Shown piece after piece: positions 34,601 to 44,815 of a DNA stretch of 64,000 bases. The stretch covers positions 46,810,001 to 46,874,000 of the forward strand of contig CM060731.1 of assembly GCA_030704615.1 (NCBI GenBank). Reading direction: 5' to 3'. Source of the DNA: Takakia lepidozioides (Eukaryota > Streptophyta > Takakiopsida > Takakiales > Takakiaceae). The position numbers and the translations under genes were made by a program. Under the pieces are notes generated by a model. That model saw only the letters and a program-made list of their open reading frames with translations, was not told where the DNA came from and did not search any database. How positions within the stretch are numbered: position 1 is the first letter of the stretch; every line of letters starts with the position of its first letter.

Positions 34601-37392
34601 TCTTTAAAAGCTGATCCAGAAACTGTTCCATCACGATGGTAGATGCAGATGTGTTTGGATGCATCTCAAACCCATGTACAGATGTCTGCCACTAATTCAG
34701 ATGCACAGGGAACCTTCCAATTTTTTATTCCAATATTTCCTGTTTGGTACCTGAACAGAAGCAATGCAGGTCCATCCCATGCCTCCATTTGACCTTTGTA
34801 AAACTCATAGAAGTCAACAACCTGGAGAACATAATGTGATAAAATGAGAGCATTCAGATGAGGGAGAGAGCAAAAAGTGAGAGAATCCTTTTCTGTATAT
34901 TACAAGAGTAACTTCTTAATAATGTTTTCTTCTTAGGTTCTATCCTAAGGAAGATGACTCTTCGTAAGGAAGAGTCACATCTGTTCAGATATGAACTGTC
35001 ACAACTGTAAGATGAAGTGCTTCCTAATCTAAATCTAAATTAGGTCTAACTCTCCCACTTAGGAAGCATCATCCTCAGCTTCTCCTCCAAACAACCCTAA
35101 CTTCGTAAAGATAAGGAGTGTTTAACAAAGCCAAGTGGCTTTGTGAGGATGTCTGCCACCATGTCCTCATGCCACGCCAAATAGCTTCAGCTTTAGTCAA
35201 GGCCATGTACTCGGCCTCAGTGTTAGACAAGGCAATGGCCCGTTGCTTGCGACTGGCCCAGGTAATAACACCAGCAGAAAGAATAAAAGTGTATACAGAG
35301 GTGGAATGTCTAGAATCGAGATTGCCACCCAATCAGCATTAGAAAACCCATATAGAGGGTGAGGCTGAAGAACATGAGTGTATTGGAGATATAAATGTAG
35401 AGTGCCTTTGAGGTATCGAAAGATACGCTTAACGGCAGTCCAATGGGGACGACCAGGATTAGACAAATTGGGCCACAACTCCCACTGGATAGGAAAGGTC
35501 GGGCCTTGTGCAAACCATTGCCCACAGTCAATCTGATGACCAATCTACAGTCGAGGTAGAAGGTCAACCTCCTCCTCGAGGTATGAACCCCTGCTTTTGG
35601 GTGTACAATAAAGTGGCAACAGGTTCAGGATCGTCATCTTTCATCATGGTCTCCTCCTGTAGTAGATAAGTGATCAGTTGTGTAAGGGTAAGAGCCTGAT
35701 TTCCTCTTAAGGCTGTTAAGAAATTACGATATGAAGGTGCATACTACGCATCAAGGATATAACAGCCTCCTCGTTAGATACCCTAGAACCAGCAGAGCTA
35801 AGTTGATCTAACAAAGCATGAATATGTCTAGTAAGGCTGGCTCCCTCCTTGAGCTTTAGAGTGACAAGCTGATCCTTAAGATACATCTTGGTCACCGTGT
35901 CTTGCGCATCATATAGATTGTTAAGTACTGTCCATGCTTCTGGAGCGATGGTAAAAGCAGTAACATGACTTATCTGGCTATTATCCAGGCAATTAAGAAG
36001 ATAGGATAACGCAATGTTATTTTGGTTATCCCATTCTGTCTTGCTGCCAGTGCCAGTAGCAGGAGTATGCACAACTGCTCCTACTGAAGCTGGGATGGGT
36101 GTAGTGGGTCTTGGCACTGTGCCATCAACAACACCTTGAATTTTCTCAGCTCTTAGAAACATTAGGAACCTATGTTTCCACATATGGAAATAAGTTCCAT
36201 CGAATTTGGGTAGGTCCGTGACCTTTAAGCCTGACATCTTCCCAACGATCTGTTGACTTCACAATGAAATCAACAGAGCTGTTTATAGAACTTCTTCGTC
36301 TTCAGAAGAACTAATACGAACCCGCCTACGCGGATCTTAAAGTGCTTTATTTTTCAAAGCAGCTTACTCGAATTATATTGTGTTTTGTTGTGCTTCTGAC
36401 AAGCACCTAAAAGAAAAATGAATAAGTGAGATCCTATGGTTCGAGGCGTCCCCCGTTCCGCAGGAGTCGAGGCGTCCCTCGACTATTGTGGATCCCACTA
36501 GACACTTTAGTTGGTTTCACAGGATGGCTCTGATACCATGTGATAAAATCATACTCACTCTACACTAATGTTTGAGTGCTAGTATTTTATAACACATAAA
36601 GCCCCACATCCATAAACAAGTAACTGCATGATGCCTCATGGCATCCCGCGAGGTTGTTTTGATCCGCTCCTTTCCTTTATGGGAGAAAAAAGGGAAAGGA
36701 AACAACAGTTTGTTCATGCAGATGACTAGGACATAAACAAGCAACTAGAACTAGGGAAAATGTATCCAGAATCATCATGTGTTGGTGGGGACAGACCCTG
36801 CACACCATAGGCTCACCCAGAGATATAACGACAAAAAGAGCCCTTTGGATACCGAAGCCAGTTAGATGGCCTGCAATCCGCATGACCATGGGCAGATTTA
36901 ACATCTAAAATGCCTTAAAACGCAGCTGTGTAATGCAGAATACAAGAACGAGTGCATGAGAGTGACTGAGTACGTATATCATCGCCACATGTGAATCACG
37001 TCTGTACCTCTGGATACTTTATATTTAGAGTCGGATGATTTTTATAAGCTTCAGGCACCATAATCATCAGTGTCTCCTCGGGACTGCGCCCACTCCTCAT
37101 CAACAACTACAGGCCAACAGACAACACATGACAATGAGGAATAGGTTGAGTAAAATCCAAGAACATCTCTCTCTCTCTCTCTCTATCTCTCTCTTTATGG
37201 CCAATGGTCAATGGCCACAAGGCTACGCAAACAACGTCTTATGAGTACAATCTCTCTCTCTCTCTATATATGATCATACTACCGGCGTCAGCCCCTGACA
37301 AAGGTAGTTTCTGTCCCTTTGTGTTCGGCTCAAACTGGGCCCGGGGTCAATGGCCACAAGGCTACGGCAAACAATGTCTTAGAGTACATACA

Positions 37393-37459
<67 letters not shown>

Positions 37460-40401
37460 GTTCCGCTCAAACTGGGCACGGGGTCAATGGCCACAAGGCT
37501 GCGGCAAACAACATCTTATGAGTACATTCTCTTCTCTCTCAAAATGGGTCAGGACTCAGCAACAAGAGAAGCCTCCCTAGTGCAGTCAAAGTACGAATAC
37601 CATAAGATACGTCCCTCTCACCCTCCCTCTTGGTCCGACTAATGTCGGGACATACCTCTGCAACCATATCAAGATTTGCTGAATCAGATGCCTTGGCATT
37701 TCCATAAGGTCGGATCTCATCTTCCCGGCCCCTCCAGACAGGAGAAGTCATGGACGCCTCCCGAGATCGCATCCAATTCAAATTTCCCTACATTTAATCA
37801 CCACCATCAGGTAAATACTCATGAAAATTGCCCTGAGCTTGCAAATGTAAGTGTATAGAGAATATGATGCCAGACATTCAATCACAACAACCTAAATACC
37901 TCCTATTACACAACCCACCTGCTATGTACTTTGTGCTGCATTATCCCAGACACAACCTCTTCACCAAAACCCCCTTACTTTCTAATGCCTTCGGACATCC
38001 CTAACCAGCACTTGGTGACAAGTCAATGACACAATACAGGCAACACACACTTCAACATAAGTGGAAGGGATTGGCTGAACCTGCTTGAAATGTGTGTCAC
38101 AGCGGCATACCTGAAGTGTGTTGATTTCTCCATTATGACCTAAAAATCGCATGGGTTGTGCAAGCGGCCATCTTGGATTAGTGTTGGTGCTGAAACGCCT
38201 GTGGTAAATTGCAAATGGGGTCACAAACAACTCATCTCGGAGATCATTGTAGAATTCACCCACAACTTGGGACCGCATCATTCCTTTATATACAATGGTT
38301 CGGCTGGACAATGAACAAAAGTAGAGCTCTGGACCCCATGGCTGTGTCTCAGCAGCTCGTTCGATCAATTTACGAGAGATATAAAGCTCCCTTTCTATGT
38401 CATCAGTGACTTCCTCCGATGTTACCTTCACAAACACCTGTTCAATACTTGGCATGGCTTTCTTGGCATAGTACCCAACCACTGTCTCAGTGACTGGTAC
38501 AGGCCGCCATCCAAGAACTTCAACTCCCTCCTTTTTGAAGATATCCTCCACAGCTGCAGTCCGACAGGACATCATTGAAGAAAATTTCTGAATTAGAACA
38601 ACATCTTGATAGAACAGAATGAGTAATCTCTGAGGTGGCTCCACACTGCACCTCCGACCTGGGATAAATTTTATTTCTTAATCCCATTGCACATTCAAAT
38701 TTTTTAATGAAGCTAGGACAGCTGATCATCTTACACAATGAAATCAAATGACTAGTCAATGAAATCAATCCAAAGCTTAGAGAGATAAATGTGCCAGTTC
38801 GAATATTCCTTCTAAGTCCTACGAAAATTGTAGCAAAGCGGGAACTCGAAATGGGAGGGTGCCAGCAGGGCCCAGCTCTCTTTCCCAAGGACAAAAGGTT
38901 GAAGGTAATTTGAATTTTCATCCAAAATCAGCCTTCTTAACTGTTGCTACACACCTTGGAACTCACCATTTGTGGGGACTGCTGATTGGAAACAGGAGAG
39001 GAGAAATTCAGCTTTAGGACAAGGACTAGAACTCATCGTACATAAATGTGCAATTACATTATGCTGAACTCCTAGTCCTAGAAAATTTGGTTGTATTGCT
39101 ACTAGATACTCTCTAATTCAGTAACTTTTTCTCCCTCTTGGTGCATAGGAGGCCACCATACAATTTGCTAATACCCCTCCGCCTCATTTAACATCGGGAA
39201 AGTGCAGCACATTGTGTTACCTGCTTTTGCAGCTAATGCCAGATCCGCATCCCTCGGAAGGAAAACCATTCCAACTCCAGTATTTGTTTCATCGAGAGCA
39301 GGAAGTCCTTGCTCCTTGAACCATGCGTTAAAAAGGTCCCATGGAATTTTAGTCATCAGTCCTGCTCCATCTCCTGAGTCATTATCAGCGCCACAGCCAC
39401 CGCGGTGCTCCATACAGCTGAGCGCAATTAGTGCATTGGCCACTATCTTGTGGGATGCATCATTCCTTAAGCTGGCAATAAACCCGACCCCGCAAGCATC
39501 ACGCTCAGCAAGAATGTCTTCGAGATCTACCACCTGCAACGAGGACAATTATTGAGAGCACAGCTTAATGAATCGGGAAGGTCTCAAACTGTGACAAGAA
39601 ACGCTAAAAAACCGTTATGTTCGGCGAGTGCTAAATTCATCCGTCAGTAGTGACATTCTGAGTTCTTCGCTGCAGAATTGCCAGTGCATTGTCTGTTTCA
39701 TAAAGTACAGACGCGCAGACGCAGCTAGAGCAAAATTACTGCGAATTTGTCATCGGTGTAACAAGGTGGACAGTTCCTTTCGCGAAGTACGCGCTGCAAC
39801 ATCCTTCTCTCCATGCATCAGTTGGTGTGGTTCTGATCAGTAACAGAGATCCTCAAATAATAGGATTCACAAATAACTTACTCTCTCTCTCTCTAACACC
39901 TTCAATGCAACTCTCACAGATAGCCGTGTCAGTCATCAAGAATTGCTGCCTACTCCCTCTGCCCCTCTTCCTCCCCTCCCCGTGTCACCCTGTAAACAAG
40001 GTGACAAATCTAAATCATACCTCGTACTTTGGAAGCTGTTCCCCACTCACAGAACTTCCCGCCAGGATAGTAGAAGCTGTCCTCCGGCAGTGTAAGGCCT
40101 TTCCACCGCTCCTCTCTGACGCATTCTCAAACGTTCTTTTTACAGCCTTGCCTATCCTTGAATGGGAATGGAAGCCATTGAAAGCAGGAAATCTTAGTCC
40201 TTCGGTAGTACAAGGAACAGCTGTGAAATTTGCCCTAGTGTCAACACCACCAGAAATCGAAGACGAGGAAAAAAAGAAACGGGATGGAGATAACGACGAC
40301 AAAAATTTTGCCGAGGATGACGCAGTAGCAGAACTGGAGGGAGGTTGGTGATCCGGTAATCTCTGAAGAAGATGCAGATGGAGATTTCGCGCTAATGCCA
40401 T
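20396..40401 (-). CDS. GLU/Fd-GOGAT: Ferredoxin-dependent glutamate synthase, complete, 33 exons
   Basis: The plastid enzyme converts glutamine and 2-oxoglutarate into two glutamates using electrons from reduced ferredoxin, in ammonium and photorespiratory nitrogen assimilation. I could join 33 exons with GT donors and AG acceptors in a single frame: 4974 bp, 1657 residues, matching the usual length (about 1600-1650). In order the protein has a presequence, a class II glutamine amidotransferase domain beginning at the catalytic Cys (residue 141, [10 protein letters not shown]), a central domain, the FMN/3Fe-4S synthase domain and a C-terminal beta-helix domain. Exons are 59-443 bp and introns mostly 150-800 bp, except intron 5 (2186 bp, retrotransposon). 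No frame break was found, so the gene looks functional. Broken copies of its 3' half lie downstream at 5803-15255. Exon limits are in the four domain entries below. Confidence 0.96.
22863..27155 (-). other. Fd-GOGAT exons 19-26: FMN and 3Fe-4S synthase domain
   Basis: Exons: 27155-26958, 26604-26494, 25771-25532, 25244-25146, 24756-24661, 24190-23993, 23662-23588, 22991-22863. The domain reduces the iminoglutarate intermediate. It contains [24 protein letters not shown], the [18 protein letters not shown] segment, a [10 protein letters not shown] flavin loop and the iron-sulfur motif in exon 24. There [12 protein letters not shown] gives cysteines at residues about 1272, 1278 and 1283 in the C-x5-C-x4-C spacing known for GOGAT. 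All catalytic landmarks I can identify are present. Confidence 0.95.
26031..26340 (-). repeat. SINE-like dispersed repeat, copy 1
   Basis: About 300 bp similar to 29046-29295 and, inverted, to 32890-33230. Shared blocks read on plus include GAATGTACTCATAAGA, TAGCCTTGTGGCCAT, TTTCCAGAT and a (C/G)CAG(C/A)AATTAGACCCCAA(C/A)AGGGCCA-like word. It lies in an intron of Fd-GOGAT. Confidence 0.7.
27615..32587 (-). other. Fd-GOGAT exons 10-18: central domain
   Basis: Exons: 32587-32428, 32014-31904, 31518-31303, 30825-30668, 29929-29800, 29461-29403, 28910-28805, 28418-28322, 27730-27615. The first begins [20 protein letters not shown] and is followed by [16 protein letters not shown]. Later landmarks are [38 protein letters not shown] and [13 protein letters not shown]. 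Two junctions fall inside a codon for Ser (AG then T), both giving the expected residue, which supports the splice model. SINE-like repeats lie in the introns near 29050 and 32890-33230. Confidence 0.93.
29046..29295 (-). repeat. SINE-like dispersed repeat, copy 2
   Basis: Same family and orientation as copy 1, in the next introns upstream in the gene. It retains the GATATCCTCTAGAAAGCCCTTC block that recurs inverted in copy 3. Confidence 0.7.
32890..33230 (+). repeat. SINE-like dispersed repeat, copy 3, with CT tail
   Basis: Opposite orientation to copies 1 and 2. It ends in GGCAAACAACCTCTTATGAG, TACATT and then (CT)n, which suggests that the CT microsatellite is the element's 3' tail. Confidence 0.7.
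34835..36594 (-). mobile_element. Deleted Ty1/copia retrotransposon in Fd-GOGAT intron 5
   Basis: The element lies on the gene's own strand, flanked by the 5-bp duplication CATAA (34830-34834 and 36595-36599). After a short 5' terminal segment comes a TGGTATCAGAGC primer-binding site matching initiator tRNA-Met, then a gag ORF (36237-35716, starting [24 protein letters not shown]). It next jumps to the end of pol: [20 protein letters not shown], a one-base frame break at ADW, and an RNase H segment with [16 protein letters not shown] (35478-35075). Protease, integrase and most of reverse transcriptase are deleted. A purine tract (AAGTGGGAGAG, about 35062-35052) precedes a 3' LTR-like region ending ATTTTATCACA. 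It is not autonomous. Confidence 0.88.
36526..36538 (-). other. Copia primer-binding site
   Basis: Reads TGGTATCAGAGCC on the minus strand, complementary to the 3' end of initiator methionine tRNA, immediately after the ATTTTATCACA terminus of the 5' segment. Confidence 0.85.
37160..37545 (+). repeat. CT microsatellites with three SINE-like 3' ends
   Basis: In Fd-GOGAT intron 4, a GGCCACAAGGCTACGGCAAA-type word followed by TCTTATGAGTACA and (CT)n occurs three times (about 37207, 37350 and 37488). The longest CT tract is at about 37401-37453. A further lone copy of the word is at about 32797. These look like serial 3'-end fragments of the SINE-like family. Confidence 0.75.
40021..40401 (-). 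other. Fd-GOGAT exon 1: plastid presequence
   Basis: The start is the ATG at 40401 ([15 protein letters not shown]). The 127 residues are Ser-, Ala- and Arg-rich with few acids, as in chloroplast transit peptides. The exon ends at KYE just before a GTATG donor; exon 2 resumes with [17 protein letters not shown]. The known mature enzyme begins at the Cys, so about 140 residues would be removed, somewhat more than in Arabidopsis. The upstream minus-strand sequence has a CCATTTATTTTGG word and a pyrimidine/purine-biased leader, but no promoter element I would insist on. Confidence 0.85.
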
Positions 40402-43161
40402 ATCCTGTTGCTCTCGTTAGCTGATACTTTCTTCCAGTGATGAAACAAACTGAAGACTTCTCTTCCCTCCCTCCTTCCAAAATAAATGGCCAGCCGCCTA
40501 GATGATTTCCTCTCTATAATGGCACATGCGGTCGCGCATTTCTCGCGTATTATCTGCAAATTTAAATCAAGAGATGCTCACAAACAACTGTCGCGGGAAG
40601 TCGTAAGCCGAGGAGACAAGGAGAAAGCGAATTCTTTTTCAGAAACGGAAGAAATGATTGCAAATGTTTCCAAACGAATTAGAAACGCTCGCTTTTCTCA
40701 TAAACTACTGATGCGTTATGTATTCCAGCGAAGCAAAGCCCGAAGAGAGGTAAGACGTGTGCCGTGAGGCGATGAATCAGCGCAGAAAAAGAAAGAGAAA
40801 ATTCTCACAGAGACGACAACATCCACCGAACTAGGAAAAAAAAGCGCTCACAGACTAGCAGGGGCTGGCGACTAGAAGCAGTGCAGCAGAATGGGAAGGA
40901 GGGAGATGCAGAGAGATTATAGAGGACCAGGGACTTGAAATGCACATCAGCCACAGACCGCTGGTCCCCACCTGTCTGACCGATGGATATTAAAACGAAC
41001 ATACGCCGGGTACACCAACGGTGCGTGAAACCACGCGTGCACGTGGCCGTGCAACGCATGCGCCCGTATTACTGCGCGTCGATGTTTCGCCACCAACGGG
41101 CTGGCCTAGTTTAGCCACTGGCTAAACTAGCGTAACCCGCTTTTCTTTAACACACATACGCTATCTCCCTCTGCAACGCCCCAGATCGTCTGATATTTCC
41201 ATCGCACGGCGAAGACCTCGAAACGTGGCAGCCCCAGAGACATCTGCACTTTGCACGTTTTACGAATTCCCCAGTGGGCCCCAAGTTGTAACAACCGTAA
41301 ATATCGAGGCGATTGGGGTTGTTAAATCACTTCCAATTGGTCCGTTTCCGTGCAATCGGTATGGGATATATGATTCCCACCATTTGTATTTATTGTTTGT
41401 TTTATACCATAATCCATAAAGAACATGAAAAGCAAGCAAATGAGTGGACGGCAATACAACCACTCCTGACTGACATAAAGCCCAACCAAGCTATCAACAT
41501 AGGTATTCAATCAACTTTGGCAGGCGCCCCTTTGACCGTGGATCCCCCGTGCCTATTGCCGTGCAGGATCTACCACACGGCCGTATGTAACTCGCGGACA
41601 CGTGTATTATCTTGTCTCATATTATATATTTTGTGAGAGTAAACAACAATTGCGAGCAGTCGGACGGTCGCTACCAGGTTTCCTTTTTTTTTTAAAACAA
41701 ATAAAAAAACAACAAATAGGGTCACACTTTAGTGACCACTGGCAGTTACTAGTAAGTAGGTCGTCGGGATGCCTTCCAAGGTCGCCGGAAGGCAGGCGGT
41801 GCAACCGCGGCGGCCAGATGTGTGTGGCGGGGGGCGGTGATGGGAGCGCGGCCTCCGCGCGGTTTGCTACGCCCGCGCGGCGGCCAGAAGGAACGGAATG
41901 TTACGGTCACGAGAAGAATATACTTTTCTGCGTCCGTTCAGCAGGTCCTGTCACCGACAGGAACTGGAGAAAGCGAACGGAAAGAATATGGAATCTGTTG
42001 GCAGTTGGCAGGCGAGGTAGCTGGGAGGTCGTCCACGCTTCGCTGGGGTTGTGGCAGCGATGACGGAGACTTCATCTCTTTGGCGTGAGATTTATACGAG
42101 CTCCATCTCAGTCTGTGAAGGACAGTGGAGCTTGCTCGGAGATATTTGAGTCAAATCCATGGGAAGACCCGGGTAGGTCTACAAGTGAGATGCGGAGGGT
42201 AGGAGGCATGAGCATTTCATGTTGAGCGCTGGTGAGGCACATTTGGAGCGTCTACAGGAAGAATTGTGCTAGATCCACCCCAAATTAATTGAGAATTACC
42301 AGTTACAACCAGAAGTTCATTGACACTGCCGCGCACTTAGCAGTGAGATGTCAACAGCATAAACGCCCTCATCTTGGGAGCATGGGGAGAAAATCTCCAA
42401 TAAATTCAACAAACCGACTAAGTCATACTTGTTAAACAGAACAGAACACAGACCTAGAATGTGGCTTTCATGAGCAACCTTTGTGAGCTGGGAGAGCAAC
42501 TCTCTCATGTGCCAATTGCAGCAAGTTGGAAGACCAGAGTGAAAAAGTTCTAGAACCATGCAAATGCACAGCTACTACTAGCAAGGCCAGTCCTGGTCTG
42601 TAGTTCTCCAGGTTAATAGCAGATGAGATCACTTCCGGGTAGATAAGAAGGCATAGCCAGCCATTGCGGCAACACCCAAGGGAAGGCAAGAAGATTGAAT
42701 GGTGGAGATATTGCTGCCATGATAGGGGCATCTACCTGTTGTCGTGAAACCTGGATCAAATAGGTGTAACCTCTTACCATAACTTTCCAGCTGGCGCATT
42801 TGCTACGACATCTGCAGTTATGGACAGTCCAACTGAAGTAGACAGACTTGAAGAGTGATCAGAGCTTACAATCTTAAAGGAGTAATCCAGTATCATATGC
42901 TATTTTACAAGGCTATTTCACTGCCACATTGAGGCGTTATGAAAACATATACAATCTCTGTGTAAGAGCTGAGTTGGCTGGCTCCTAGATTCAGGTCTTG
43001 CTTTCAAACAAGTAAAGGGGTTTCAAGTTAGAAAGACTACTGTATGAACATACTGACCTCTCTTGATGGTAAACAATTGGAAGGAGAGTTTCATGAGGGT
43101 CATATTCCGCAGGGGCCTATCGCTGCAATATCCGGCCAAATAAATGAGTGAATGTCTTGAC
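40402..43161. other. Fd-GOGAT upstream region and spacer
   Basis: 2.8 kb without a supported gene. The first few hundred bases are the Fd-GOGAT 5' UTR and promoter. A palindrome TAGTTTAGCC...GGCTAAACTA lies at about 41109-41131. Around 41770-41890 the sequence is GC-rich with short overlapping ORFs and no domain. Confidence 0.45.
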
Positions 43162-44815
43162 CTACTCTTCGAAGCTTTTAGGTTGGAAACCATCTCCAAG
43201 TGTAGCCTTGCTGGGATCCTTTAAAAACTGGTTCTCCGCACTTTCACTGTGATAAACACATGAGATCTCGGGAGCCTGCCGCAAATCACCAACAAACCCA
43301 AACGTGTTCATGTTGCGCTTGCAATCACGAACTTCGTCAGATGTCACCAACCCTCTCGTCTCCAGCACTCGCCAGTTGCTTTGCCGCAGCACACATCCTG
43401 GCTTCACCTCTGTTTGGGACACATATACATTGAACCTGGCAAGCACAAGTAAACAGTCCCGGACAGTCTAAGGATCTGTGTCGTGTTTTCAACAGCATGA
43501 CTCCTAAAACAAATGAGCAAGGCTTTATTTGAAGGCACTCTCTTTAGCCTTTCTTGCCGTTCTTCTAGCCTTTTAGACTGCAAGCTAGGAATACAACAAG
43601 AGAGGACAGAAATCACTACGGATCCCGGAAGGCACACTCCAGTAGGGCACTCAGCGGTGTAACAGACTTTGTTGTCACGTCTCTTGAAACATCTTTACAG
43701 TGCCATCAGATTCCCATAAACATTCAACCCAAATACTTATTTCAATTTCAAAAATTTCAATATAATCTCAACATCTACGAATCATGTCTAGTCATATGGG
43801 CCCTTCTCTTGTTCCTATATGAGAATGCATATGTGCATATTGGACCAAGCTGACCATAGCCTTGCTGCCACCAGCCCTATTTGGCTGAGTTTGTTTGGGA
43901 GAGGTGCTCATTTATGTCCCAGACCTGCCAGGCAGTATCAAAAACCACTAGCTGAGTCAAGCCGGCAAGAGAAGAGCAAGAAGGCTTACGGGTTGAATGA
44001 GATGAAGAGGCGTTGATCAAGCACCATGGCGCTCATCCCATTTGCTATGCACACATCAGGGTTCGGGGTTTGCCTGTCTATCACTTCCCGCGATGCCACA
44101 TTGTTGGGCTCCACATTGAGGACTGTGTCAGCAGTAATGCCAGCACCCATCCCCAACACAAAAATGCCAGCCAAAATGTACTTGTTCATCCCTGTCAAGA
44201 GTGTTTGAGGGGGCCGTGACCTTTCTTCCTCTGCCAGTCTTGCAGTAAACCCATCTCTCCTTACTGGGTAACCCCCTTCCTCTTCTCTCAAGGGACCCCT
44301 GTACCATTGGCATTCTTTATCAGAATACTACTGCCCAAGCCTATGCTGAACAGACTCAATATACTTGCTCTACTCAGGTAAAACATTCCTCACAAGTCTC
44401 TTTTCTCCCACAATAGGGAGTTTCTCATTGATACACCAAGAGGATTTCAAACTAAACAGTTCCCTTGAATAAAGCATGATAACCAGGACAACTGAAATTA
44501 TTAATAATGGCAGAAGTTTAAGACTGAATATACCAACCTCTTGGGGGAGCCGTAGACTGTACCCCGCAACAAGGGAAGCTCAAGTTCATCTTCGAAGTCC
44601 ACCTTCGGGGGCCCAGGTGGTCCTGTGGGTGGATAATCAGGGGAAGGGCTGGATCTAAATCTCCTCTTTTCATCATCTGTTCGCAATGCTTTGACATTTA
44701 AACCACCTTTAAACTGTTGAGAACCATCCGGTTCTCTGCAACTATGAGAGACACCGGGCTTGCTTTGCTTAGAAGAGCTTCTGCACCATTTGACAGCACA
44801 AGATTTAGGTTGCCA
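43162..44815 (-). CDS. DUF3172 plastid protein, three 3' exons
   Basis: Three exons join in frame: 44815-44538, 44298-43990, 43435-43162 (861 bp). The first encodes a basic, Pro-rich stretch (SPSPDYPPTGPPGPPKVDFEDE). The second has one membrane segment (MNKYILAGIFVLGMGAGI) followed by NVASREVIDRQTPNPDVCIANGMSAM. The third continues FNVYVSQTEVKPGCVLRQSNW and NMNTFGFVG, and ends SFEE. This is the DUF3172 domain, shared by cyanobacteria and plastid proteins of plants, presumably thylakoid-associated; its function is unknown to me. The first listed exon starts at a TAG acceptor in phase 0 and has no ATG, so an upstream exon with the start and transit peptide is missing from the model. A candidate is the minus ORF at 46939-46631, whose end (ASRGAAHPLASSNCKLRTRI) looks transit-like, but its splice donor is weak. 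Confidence 0.78.

Larger units (their letters stand above)
33559..39533 (-). other. Fd-GOGAT exons 2-9: glutamine amidotransferase domain
   Basis: Exons (high to low): 39533-39221, 38553-38111, 37787-37656, 37106-37008, 34821-34751, 34377-34281, 34006-33914, 33704-33559. The domain hydrolyses glutamine and passes ammonia to the synthase site. Visible landmarks are the nucleophile Cys in [23 protein letters not shown], the ITTHHRFSTNT equivalent ([20 protein letters not shown]), the LGHNGEINT loop and the [18 protein letters not shown] segment. Intron 5, between 37007 and 34822, contains a copia element. Intron 4 contains long CT microsatellites. Confidence 0.93.

Noticed and set aside
36420-36490. 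Possible tRNA (GGTTCGA-like word)
   Set aside because: The word lies in the copia leader, no cloverleaf can be drawn around it, and no A box is in register.
37401-37460. CT tract as a possible CRISPR-like or regulatory array
   Set aside because: A simple dinucleotide microsatellite in an intron of a plant gene; no spacers and not a prokaryotic sequence.
39202-39555. 117-codon plus-strand ORF
   Set aside because: Exact antisense of Fd-GOGAT exon 2; the minus strand carries the catalytic Cys motif.
41602-42063. 153-codon plus-strand ORF upstream of Fd-GOGAT
   Set aside because: G+C-rich patch with overlapping frames and no recognisable motif or splice context.
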